64,000 bases of DNA, from the NCBI GenBank assembly GCA_964478075.1, contig CAYZGO010000006.1, positions 1 to 64,000 of the forward strand, read 5' to 3'. The stretch comes from DAOUEX01 sp034430235. Lineage in GTDB: Bacteria; Chloroflexota; Anaerolineae; UBA2200. The stretch's first letter is position 1. Each line of letters opens with the position of its first letter. The position numbers and the translations under genes were made by a program. Below, piece by piece: positions 26,147 to 32,845 of the stretch. The notes under the pieces were generated by a model. That model was not told where the DNA came from. It worked only from the letters and a program-made list of their open reading frames with translations, and ran no database searches.

Positions 26147-26586
26147 CTGGTCATCTTGCCTTCTGTCAGCGATCGGTAGAAATCCACAATCTTCTGTCTC
26201 CAGCTTTGAGGTAGCCGTCCCACGTACTCAAAGCTTCGGAAATCCCTTGCGACAAACGACCGTCTGAGCTTGAGTACAATGAGTCCATCCTGATCCAAAC
26301 TGGGCAGGATACCTGCTGGTGTTACGATGCCACGCTGAGGGTTGCTGGCTGTGGTTGTGCGAGGACATGCGATGATGCTAGCCCGTCTGGTTGAGTAGCT
26401 TCGTACGACGACCCACGGGTGCCTTTGCCCCTCTCCAAAACCACTAACATCATCGGGGATCCACCACACATCGCCAAGTCTCAGCTTGGGATACACGTAC
26501 TCTTGGAGACCATTTTCATCTCGAGCTAAGAGCTGCCGTAGTTGACTAAGGTCTTTGACCTGAGCTGTTTTGCCATCCGTGGTCAC
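26143..26586 (-). CDS. PemK/MazF-like protein
   Basis: 147 residues with a GTG start. The segment from residue ~33 has the PemK/MazF barrel pattern: KLRLGDVWWIPDD, RHPWVVVRSYSTRRASIIACPRTT, and a last block DGLIVLKLRRSFVARDFRSFEYVGRLPQSW. MazF-type proteins are mRNA-cleaving toxins, but here no antitoxin gene precedes it; the partner downstream is sigma-like. The catalytic Arg and Thr of MazF cannot be assigned with confidence, so it may be a non-toxic barrel. First gene of the operon. An AAGGAG sits 11 bases before the GTG but six bases before a two-codon ORF (ATGCAGTGA) whose stop overlaps the GTG. Confidence 0.65.
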   Translation of the reverse strand: MTTDGKTAQVKDLSQLRQLLARDENGLQEYVYPKLRLGDVWWIPDDVSGFGEGQRHPWVVVRSYSTRRASIIACPRTTTASNPQRGIVTPAGILPSLDQDGLIVLKLRRSFVARDFRSFEYVGRLPQSWRQKIVDFYRSLTEGKMTR

Positions 26587-27155
26587 TGCATTTTGTTCTC
26601 CTTAGAAATCTCCCTACTATAGAAGAACTGAGAATCCACGGGATTTTCCAAGCAAGAAAGGTGCCTGGACTTGAGTCAGCAAGGTATGCCCCTTGATCAA
26701 TCCTACTCAAATGGCGGCTCTACACCTCTGGCCTTGCCCTCGCAACACGCTGTGCAACTCGATTTCGAGGGAGCTTGGTTTGATCCCTACCTACTTACCT
26801 AACATGACTCGCGCACCTACTCTGCAACAATGGCCACCTGTCGTCACCAATGATTATAGCCCAACGGCAGCGCTTCCACAAATCATAGCGGCCGCCGCTC
26901 TTCATCTCGGCCGGGGCCAGTAGGTGAAAAAAGTGGGCCGCACGCTTGTCTTGGAGCAGACGGTGTCGTCAGATCCAGGCCGAGCCGCCTTACGCCTCTC
27001 GTGCGGCCGCCTCCCCGAGGCACGCGTCGATGAGGTGCCAGCCTGCTACTGCCGCTAGCGAGAACAGTTCGCCACAGAGGAGGGAGGGCGCGTCTGCGGG
27101 AGACGGGCGGTGCTGGCAGTGTCGCACCCACAACGGTTGCACTGCGTCGGTAGAC
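26587..27155. other. Divergent intergenic region, no gene seen
   Basis: About 570 bases between the minus-strand operon and the plus-strand glycosyltransferase. Frames on both strands are short and lack domains. The half near 26900-27150 is much more GC-rich than the other half. No RNA gene or convincing minus-strand promoter was found; TATAGT is present near 26621-26626 on the minus strand, without a good -35. Confidence 0.45.
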
Positions 27156-27185
27156 TTGGACTCCCGTGCTGCTCTACAGTATAAT
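27156..27185 (+). promoter_or_regulatory. Promoter predicted to give a leaderless glycosyltransferase mRNA
   Basis: TTGGAC (27156-27161), 18 bases, perfect TATAAT (27180-27185). The ATG at 27192 begins six bases after the -10 box, so transcription should start at or next to the start codon. Confidence 0.65.
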
Positions 27186-27191
27186 GGGCCG

Positions 27192-28382
27192 ATGAGAATC
27201 GTCTTCGTCGGCCCATTTGCCATGCAACCAAAGCGCACTATGGCCGTGCGTGCGCTGCCAATGGCCAAAGCGCTGGCAGCACGCGGTCACGAGGTGCTTA
27301 TCCTTCTCCCTCCCTGGGATCGCCCGCAAGATGCGGGGAAAGAGTGGGTGGAGGGCACTGTCCGCGTATGCAATGTGCGCTTGCCAGTGCTTCTGCCCAT
27401 CCTGTATCACATCTCGCTCACCTGGCGCTTGCTGCGTGCAGCCCTGCGGCACAAACCCACGGTGATCCACTGCTTCAAGCCCAAGTCGTACGCCGGCCTC
27501 ACTGCCTGGGCCGTGTGGCAGCTCAAGCGCCTCGGGCTGATCCAGGCCCGACTCGTCGTGGACGCCGACGACTGGGAAGGCGCCGGCGGCTGGAACGAGC
27601 TGGAACGCTACTCGTGGCTGCAAAAGCGCTTCTTCGCCTCGCAGGAACACTGGGGGCTGACCCATTGCAATGCACTGACGGTGGCCAGCCGTGCCCTGGA
27701 AACCATCGTTTGGAGCCTGGGCATGCCCCCGGCAAAGGTGCACTACCTGCCCAACGGCTGGTGGCCAGAACAGAACGCGCCACCTGCGCACGAGGTGACC
27801 GAACTGCGCGAAAGGCATAGAATTGCCGATGCCCCTGTTGCGCTCCTCTACACCCGCTTTTTCGAGTTCAGCACTGAGCGAGCACTGGCGATCATGCAAG
27901 GGGTGTTAGCGGAAATACCTGAGACACGCTGGCTGGTCGTGGGCAAGGGACTCTTTGGCGAGGAGGAACAGCTGTTTGCTCAGTCCCGCGAGCAAGGGAT
28001 TGCTGAGCGCATTGTGTATGCAGGCTGGGTGCCTCCGGATCAACTGTCCGCATACTTCGCACTGGCTCAGGTAGCCATCTACCCGTTCGACGATACGCTG
28101 ATCAACCGCACCAAGTGCGCTGTGAAACTGATAGATCTGCTGGCAGCAGGCGTGCCGGTAGTTGCGGACAACGTGGGGCAAAACAGCGAATACATTGAGG
28201 ATGGTGTATCCGGCCTTCTCGTCACCCCGGGTGACACAAAGGCTTTTGTGGCAGGCACGGTGCGTTTGTTACACGACCCGGACTTGGCGAGCAAGCTGGC
28301 GAAGGCAGCTCAGCAGCGTATCCAAGGCGAGTTCACCTGGCAGAGACTGGCCGAGGTAGCAGAAAGCGCCTATAGGGATTAG
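27192..28382 (+). CDS. Glycosyltransferase family 4
   Basis: 396 residues from the ATG at 27192; the frame is open for 82 codons further upstream, but the GT-B N-terminal strand (MRIVFVGPFAMQPKRTMAVRALPMAKALAARGHEV) begins here and a promoter lies immediately before it. The C-terminal half has the nucleotide-sugar-binding pattern PFDDTLINRTKCAVKLIDLLAAGVPVVADNVGQNSEYI. It transfers a sugar from an activated donor, probably for a surface polysaccharide or glycolipid. No ribosome binding site is possible with a leaderless message. Confidence 0.88.
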   Translation: MRIVFVGPFAMQPKRTMAVRALPMAKALAARGHEVLILLPPWDRPQDAGKEWVEGTVRVCNVRLPVLLPILYHISLTWRLLRAALRHKPTVIHCFKPKSYAGLTAWAVWQLKRLGLIQARLVVDADDWEGAGGWNELERYSWLQKRFFASQEHWGLTHCNALTVASRALETIVWSLGMPPAKVHYLPNGWWPEQNAPPAHEVTELRERHRIADAPVALLYTRFFEFSTERALAIMQGVLAEIPETRWLVVGKGLFGEEEQLFAQSREQGIAERIVYAGWVPPDQLSAYFALAQVAIYPFDDTLINRTKCAVKLIDLLAAGVPVVADNVGQNSEYIEDGVSGLLVTPGDTKAFVAGTVRLLHDPDLASKLAKAAQQRIQGEFTWQRLAEVAESAYRD

Positions 28383-28456
28383 GCTACGGCCGTTCAGGAG
28401 CCGTAGCGCGTGCTGTTTCCGTTCAACGGCAGTTGCACTTGTTGTTTCTGTTCAGC

Positions 28457-28575
28457 GGCAGTTGTACTGCCGCGGGTCCTGGCAACGCGTGCTTGAGCCC
28501 CCGCAGTACTTTTGTCTTCTGGCCACCTCTGGTCTTTACGCCAGAGGCGTAAACGGCAACTGCGGGGGAACATGG
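28457..28575. repeat. TTTACGCC hairpin repeat, copy 1
   Basis: Begins GGCAGTTGTACTGCCGCGGG and ends GGCAACTGCGGGGGAACATG. It contains CCACCTCTGGTCTTTACG and the hairpin TTTACGCCAGAGGCGTAAA. The outer parts are themselves partly complementary (CAGTTG...CAACTG). A second, direct copy follows at 28591, and a relative lies inverted at 62408-62475. Confidence 0.75.
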
Positions 28576-28590
28576 AGGTTCCTGCTCGGC

Positions 28591-28743
28591 GGCAGTTGTA
28601 CTGCCGCGGGTCCTGGCGCTGCGATATCTCGCGCGAGTCGGTGAGCCAGCCTCCGCAGTACCTTTGTCTTTACGCCACCTCTGGTCTTTACGCCAGAGGC
28701 GTAAACGGAAGGCGTAAACGGCAACTGCGGGGGAACGCATGGA
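28591..28743. repeat. TTTACGCC hairpin repeat, copy 2
   Basis: Same beginning and end as copy 1 but with a different internal segment after GGTCCTGGC and an extra GGAAGGCGTAAAC near the end. No coding capacity. Confidence 0.75.
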
Positions 28744-28761
28744 TATTGTGGGAAGCTGACA

Positions 28762-29196
28762 ATGAACCCAATCGCTCACAGAATCAACATGAAGACGCTT
28801 CTGATCTGGCTGTGGCACTGGCTGCCACCCCTCATCGTGATGGCAGTCATCTTCTACCTCTCGGCCCAGCGGAGCCTGCCGCAGGCCCCGGGTTACTGGC
28901 TGGACGCAGTCCTGAAAAAGCTTTGCCACGCCATTGAATACGCTATCCTCTTCTTGCTGCTCTTCCGCGCCTGGCGCTGTGGCCGCACGACAGATCAGGC
29001 CCTCTGCACATCGCTGCTGGCAACGGCGGCCTACGCCCTCAGTGATGAACTACATCAGGCATTCGTGCCCGGAAGAAGCGCGAACTGGTACGATGTCCTG
29101 ATTGACTTGAGCGGGGTGCTACTGCTCTGGCGGCTCCTGCGCAGCGGATGTTGGCGCGGCCTCCTCCGCGGACAAGACAAAGATCTCGCCGAATAG
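28762..29196 (+). CDS. VanZ-like membrane protein
   Basis: 144 residues, four predicted transmembrane segments. The VanZ-family signature is present: FYLSAQRSLP after the first helix, KLCHAIEYAILFLLLFRA, and SDELHQAFVPGRSANWYDVLIDLSGVLLLW. VanZ-like proteins of unclear function are widespread; the name derives from a teicoplanin-resistance accessory gene and does not imply resistance here. An internal Met at residue 11 (28792) could be the start. Its 3' end overlaps the 3' end of scpA on the opposite strand by 78 bases. Confidence 0.85.
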   Translation: MNPIAHRINMKTLLIWLWHWLPPLIVMAVIFYLSAQRSLPQAPGYWLDAVLKKLCHAIEYAILFLLLFRAWRCGRTTDQALCTSLLATAAYALSDELHQAFVPGRSANWYDVLIDLSGVLLLWRLLRSGCWRGLLRGQDKDLAE

Positions 29197-29919
29197 TCGT
29201 TCCTGCTGTACTCGAACGCGACAGGCCTTGATCAGTTCCAGCAACGCCAGAAAGGTGACAATGATCTCTTCACGAGAAGCGGCTCCCCTCAACAGGCCAG
29301 CAAAACTGAAAGAACCCTGTTGTGCAAGCAACGACTCGATGTATGCGATCTTGTCGGAAATGGAGATAGCGACAGGTGCCACGACCTCGTCCACCGGGCC
29401 AGGTGGCGGCTGCAGAGCCAGCGCCTCGCGCACGGCAGCAACAAGGTCATCGAGAGACACGCCGGTCAAATCGAGTTGTCTCTCCAAATGAGGAGGGGAC
29501 GCGACGCGCAAATAGGCGCGCAGACCGCGTTCTTCCCTTGCCCGCAATCGATGCGCCATTTCTTTGAACTTTTTGTATTCCCGCAGCTGCAGAGCTAGGT
29601 CATCCCCAAGGTCCTCCTCTTCCTCTCGCTCGACTGTGGGGGGACTTGGCAGCAGCGCACGCGACTTGATCAAGAGGAGTTTGGCCGCCACTATCAGAAA
29701 ATCAGCTAGGTCTTCTGCGCTGAGGCGCTCGAGGTGGCTGATGTATTCCAGATACTGGTCTGTCACTGCAGCGAGTGAAACCTTGGTGATATCCAGTTCC
29801 TGCTTCTCTATCAGATGCAGCAACAAGTCGAGTGGCCCCTCGAAAATCTCCAACCTGACGCGATAGAGCTGAGCCTCGTCCGGCGAACCCTCCTGCACTG
29901 TATTCACCTCGTTTGCCAT
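29119..29919 (-). CDS. scpA: Segregation and condensation protein A
   Basis: 266 residues from the ATG at 29919; the frame continues 27 codons up, but the conserved part starts shortly after this Met. The kleisin subunit bridges SMC heads in the condensin complex. Signature at the N-terminus: YRVRLEIFEGPLDLLLHLIEKQELDITKVSLAAVTDQYLEYI, then DLADFLIVAAKLLLIKSRALLP; the C-terminal winged helix includes REEIIVTFLALLELIKACRVRV. scpB is not in the window. Confidence 0.93.
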   Translation of the reverse strand: MANEVNTVQEGSPDEAQLYRVRLEIFEGPLDLLLHLIEKQELDITKVSLAAVTDQYLEYISHLERLSAEDLADFLIVAAKLLLIKSRALLPSPPTVEREEEEDLGDDLALQLREYKKFKEMAHRLRAREERGLRAYLRVASPPHLERQLDLTGVSLDDLVAAVREALALQPPPGPVDEVVAPVAISISDKIAYIESLLAQQGSFSFAGLLRGAASREEIIVTFLALLELIKACRVRVQQERLFGEIFVLSAEEAAPTSAAQEPPEQ

Positions 29920-30185
29920 CAAGGCCCCCAGACTTGCACGATTACTCAAAGGCCAGTATGATCGTACTGGCACGGTGCGCCGAAGCAATATCAGGCGCAT
30001 AGATTATATACCAAAGAGACAAGTTCGTCTATGCTGGGCATTTTCGACTGCCCGTTACAGTCCTTGAACGGCTTTCGCTGATGGTCCGCGTCATCCCTGG
30101 GCAACTGCTGGCTCACGACCTGACCGCAGCAGGAATACGATCGGCATCGCCCCCGTCGACTGCGTAAGGTAACGCTAACTCATTG

Positions 30186-31091
30186 ATGCAGAAACCATTT
30201 TCACCACAAACCCGGCTTTTCCAAAAAACTGGGTTTCCAAAGAACAAGACCTCGCCCGGCGCGATCCCCTATGTAGATTGGGGCGGTCAAGGCCCTCCGC
30301 TGCATTTCGCTCACGCCAATGGCTTCCCCCCCGGCACTTACAACTCATTCATCCAGCACTTGACAGGCCAATTCAGAGTGCTTGGCATGGGATGTCGTGC
30401 TTTGTGGGGGACACAAGACCCGGCGCGATTCCAGCATTGGCGTCAGATGGGAGAGGATCTGGCCCGCTTCCTTGTGGAAATGGAACTCACAGGGGCTTAT
30501 GCCGTCGGACATTCGCTTGGTGCGGTGACGAGCCTGCTTTGCGCCGTGGCCCACCCAGGACTCGTTAGTGCCCTGATCCTGATTGACCCCGTTATACTGC
30601 CAGCCTGGCTCGCCCCCATCTGGGCACTGGCCATGCTACTGCGCGTGAACCGGCGGTCACCCCTGGCAGCACAGGCACGGCGGCGGCGCGTCGAGTGGCC
30701 CAGCAGAGAAGTCCTCCTCAGGGCCTACCGCTCGGCACGCGCCTTTGAGCGCTGGCAAGAGCCGTTTCTGCGCGACTACATTCAAAGCGGAACCGTGGAC
30801 AATCCCTCAGGAGGCGTGCGCCTGCGCTATCCACGAGAATGGGAGGCGCGAATCTTTGAGACACCCCCGCCAGACGTGTGGCTGGCCCTGCCACGGCTGG
30901 GCCGTATGCCCTTGTTAGTACTTCGTGGTCAGTACTCAGACACCTACACCAGGGATACAATGCACCTCATGCGCTGGCTGTTGCCTCACGGCACATTCCT
31001 GGAGATCAAAGGCGCTGACCACTTTGTGCCCATGGGCAGGCCAGAGGAAGCGGCAGCAGCAATCACGTCTTTTCTGCGTCCATTTGCGTGA
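30186..31091 (+). CDS. Alpha/beta hydrolase
   Basis: 301 residues. Catalytic triad candidates: Ser in VGHSLGAVTSLL, Asp in the VLRGQYSDTYT region, His in GADHFVPMG. The oxyanion-hole region is HFAHANGFPPGTY. The substrate is unknown. Codons ~8-17 coincide with a hairpin-like segment (30208-30236), so the first ~20 residues may be repeat-derived; homology appears to begin near IPYVDWGGQGPPLHF. A related hairpin follows the stop codon. Confidence 0.85.
   Translation: MQKPFSPQTRLFQKTGFPKNKTSPGAIPYVDWGGQGPPLHFAHANGFPPGTYNSFIQHLTGQFRVLGMGCRALWGTQDPARFQHWRQMGEDLARFLVEMELTGAYAVGHSLGAVTSLLCAVAHPGLVSALILIDPVILPAWLAPIWALAMLLRVNRRSPLAAQARRRRVEWPSREVLLRAYRSARAFERWQEPFLRDYIQSGTVDNPSGGVRLRYPREWEARIFETPPPDVWLALPRLGRMPLLVLRGQYSDTYTRDTMHLMRWLLPHGTFLEIKGADHFVPMGRPEEAAAAITSFLRPFA
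30208..30236. repeat. AAACCCGG hairpin at the hydrolase 5' end
   Basis: AAACCCGGCTTTT and AAAACTGGGTTT form an imperfect hairpin that lies within the first codons of the hydrolase gene. It resembles the hairpins at 17188 and 31099. Confidence 0.5.
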
Positions 31092-31098
31092 GCGTCGG

Positions 31099-31129
31099 GA
31101 AGCCCGTTTTCTCAGAGAAAACGGGTTTC
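31099..31129. repeat. AAACCCG hairpin between convergent genes
   Basis: GAAGCCCGTTTTCTC and GAGAAAACGGGTTTC, 15-base arms with one mismatch, around one base. It fills the space between the hydrolase stop and the stop codon of the convergent SDR gene, and could act as a bidirectional terminator although there is no T-run. Confidence 0.7.
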
Positions 31130-32074
31130 TCATCCCTGGCAAGCACTGAGTACCTGACGGAACCAGTCAATCGTGTGCCTCAAACCATCTTCCAGACCAA
31201 CCCTGGGTTCCCAGCCCAGCACCCGCCGTACCTGCCTAGTGTCCGGCTGGCGCACTTTGGGGTCATCAACGGGAAGAGGTTCATAGACGATGCCCGCCTG
31301 GTTACCAACCAGCCTGTTGATGAGATGGGCAAACTCCAGGATGCTCATCTCTGCTGGACTACCAAGATTCAGAGGCTGTACATAGTCGGACTGCAGCAGA
31401 CGATAGATGCCCTCGACCAAATCGGAGTAGAAGCAAAAACTGCGCGTCTGTGAGCCATCGCCGTGTACGGTGAGCGGCTCACCCCGTAAGGCCTGACCAA
31501 TGAAATTCGGCACCACCCTCCCATCGTCTAGCCGCATACGGGGGCCATAGGTATTGAAGATGCGGGCAATCCGCGTCTCCAGACCATGGTAACGGTGATA
31601 GGCCATGGTCAAAGCCTCGGCGAAGCGCTTGGCCTCATCGTACACACCACGCGGCCCAATAGGATTGACGTGACCCCAATACTCCTCCGGCTGGGGATGT
31701 ACCTGCGGGTCTCCATAGACCTCTGATGTCGAAGCCAGGAGGAACCGTGCGCCCCTGGCCCGCGCCAGGCCCAAGGCTTTGTGCGTGCCCAGTGCCCCGA
31801 CCTTTAGCGTCTGAATGGGCAATTCGAGATAATCAATCGGGCTCGCGGGCGAGGCGAAGTGCAGCACGACATCCAGTGGCCCGTCGACATAGATGTACTC
31901 TGTTACATCGTGCTTGATGAAGCGGAAGCGTTCGTGGCCCGCCAGATGCTCAATGTTACGCATGCTGCCAGTAATCAGGTTGTCCATGGCGATGACCTGG
32001 TAGCCCTCGCTCAGAAAACGGTCACAGAGATGAGAGCCGAGGAACCCTGCACCACCGGTGACAAGAACACGCAT
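31130..32074 (-). CDS. NAD-dependent epimerase/dehydratase, UDP-glucuronate decarboxylase-like
   Basis: 314 residues from the ATG at 32074, preceded by GGAGGG at five bases. Extended SDR fold: VTGGAGFLGSHLCDRF for NAD binding, the active-site segment STSEVYGDP and the catalytic YDEAK. ASPASPIDYLELPIQTLKVG and NTYGPRM are typical of UDP-glucuronic acid decarboxylase (UXS), which makes UDP-xylose; other members of this group act on dTDP-glucose. It lies 10 bp behind a GT2 gene, in line with surface polysaccharide synthesis. Confidence 0.85.
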   Translation of the reverse strand: MRVLVTGGAGFLGSHLCDRFLSEGYQVIAMDNLITGSMRNIEHLAGHERFRFIKHDVTEYIYVDGPLDVVLHFASPASPIDYLELPIQTLKVGALGTHKALGLARARGARFLLASTSEVYGDPQVHPQPEEYWGHVNPIGPRGVYDEAKRFAEALTMAYHRYHGLETRIARIFNTYGPRMRLDDGRVVPNFIGQALRGEPLTVHGDGSQTRSFCFYSDLVEGIYRLLQSDYVQPLNLGSPAEMSILEFAHLINRLVGNQAGIVYEPLPVDDPKVRQPDTRQVRRVLGWEPRVGLEDGLRHTIDWFRQVLSACQG

Positions 32075-32084
32075 CAACACCCTC

Positions 32085-32819
32085 CTATCGTGGCCATTTT
32101 CCTACGTCGCTGAAGCGCACTCGGAAGAGGCCCTTGATGTCTTCCCACGCCGTGCTGACGATATGGACCCGGCTATCAGGATCATCAGTCCACTCCACAG
32201 GCACTTCAAAGATTCTGTAGCCCATGCGCTCCGCCAACAGCAGCAGTTCGCTGTCAAAGAACCAGGCCTGGTCCTTGATTAATGGCACGATGTCGTGCAC
32301 CGCCCGGCGCGTGACCGCCTTGAAACCGCATTGTGCATCGGAGAACCTGTTACGGAACATCACTTTGATTATCAGGTTGTAGATGCGAGAGATAATCTCA
32401 CGCTTGCGCAGCCGTTGTACCTGCGCCCCTTTTTTGAGCCGGGAGCCAATGGCGACATCATACTGGCTGTCAATCAAGGAATCAATGAGCGGAGGAAACG
32501 CGCCAAGACCAGTGGACAGGTCAACGTCCATATAGCTGACAATGTCGGCATCGCTCTCCGTCCAGGCTTTGCGCAACGCGCGCCCGCGCCCTTTCTGATC
32601 CAGGTGAACGTATGTGACCTGGCCCGGGTAACGCTCTGTCAGTTCCTTGGCGATTTCGAGTGTCCTATCTAGCGAGGCGTTATCGCCAATCACAATGCGC
32701 CAGTCATAGTCCACGTGGTCAAGCAGAAACTGCCGCAGCGTACCTATGCTGCGCACCAGGTCATCCTCCTCATTGTAGACGGGAATCACCACGTCCACGC
32801 GAACTCTGTTCTCCATCAT
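32085..32819 (-). CDS. Glycosyltransferase family 2 (dolichyl-phosphate hexose synthase-like)
   Basis: 244 residues, GT-A fold: VIPVYNEEDDL, the donor site DNASLDRT, the metal-binding region SYMDVDLSTG, and FSDAQCGFKAVTRRA followed by DQAWFFDSELLLLA, typical of DPM1/ALG5-like enzymes that load a sugar on a polyprenyl phosphate. There are no transmembrane helices at the C-terminus. It is followed directly by the UXS-like gene and preceded by the WzyC fusion gene, suggesting one surface-sugar operon. A second ATG is one codon downstream. Confidence 0.88.
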   Translation of the reverse strand: MMENRVRVDVVIPVYNEEDDLVRSIGTLRQFLLDHVDYDWRIVIGDNASLDRTLEIAKELTERYPGQVTYVHLDQKGRGRALRKAWTESDADIVSYMDVDLSTGLGAFPPLIDSLIDSQYDVAIGSRLKKGAQVQRLRKREIISRIYNLIIKVMFRNRFSDAQCGFKAVTRRAVHDIVPLIKDQAWFFDSELLLLAERMGYRIFEVPVEWTDDPDSRVHIVSTAWEDIKGLFRVRFSDVGKWPR

Positions 32820-32845
32820 CGTCTCCTGCTCCTTCGTATCCTACC

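Noticed and set aside
26946..27191. 82-codon N-terminal extension of the GT4 gene
   Set aside because: GC-rich, no signal, and a perfect promoter sits inside it just before the conserved start.
28457..28743. CRISPR-like repeated units
   Set aside because: Only two long copies with unequal interiors; repeats are not short and there are no regular spacers or cas genes.
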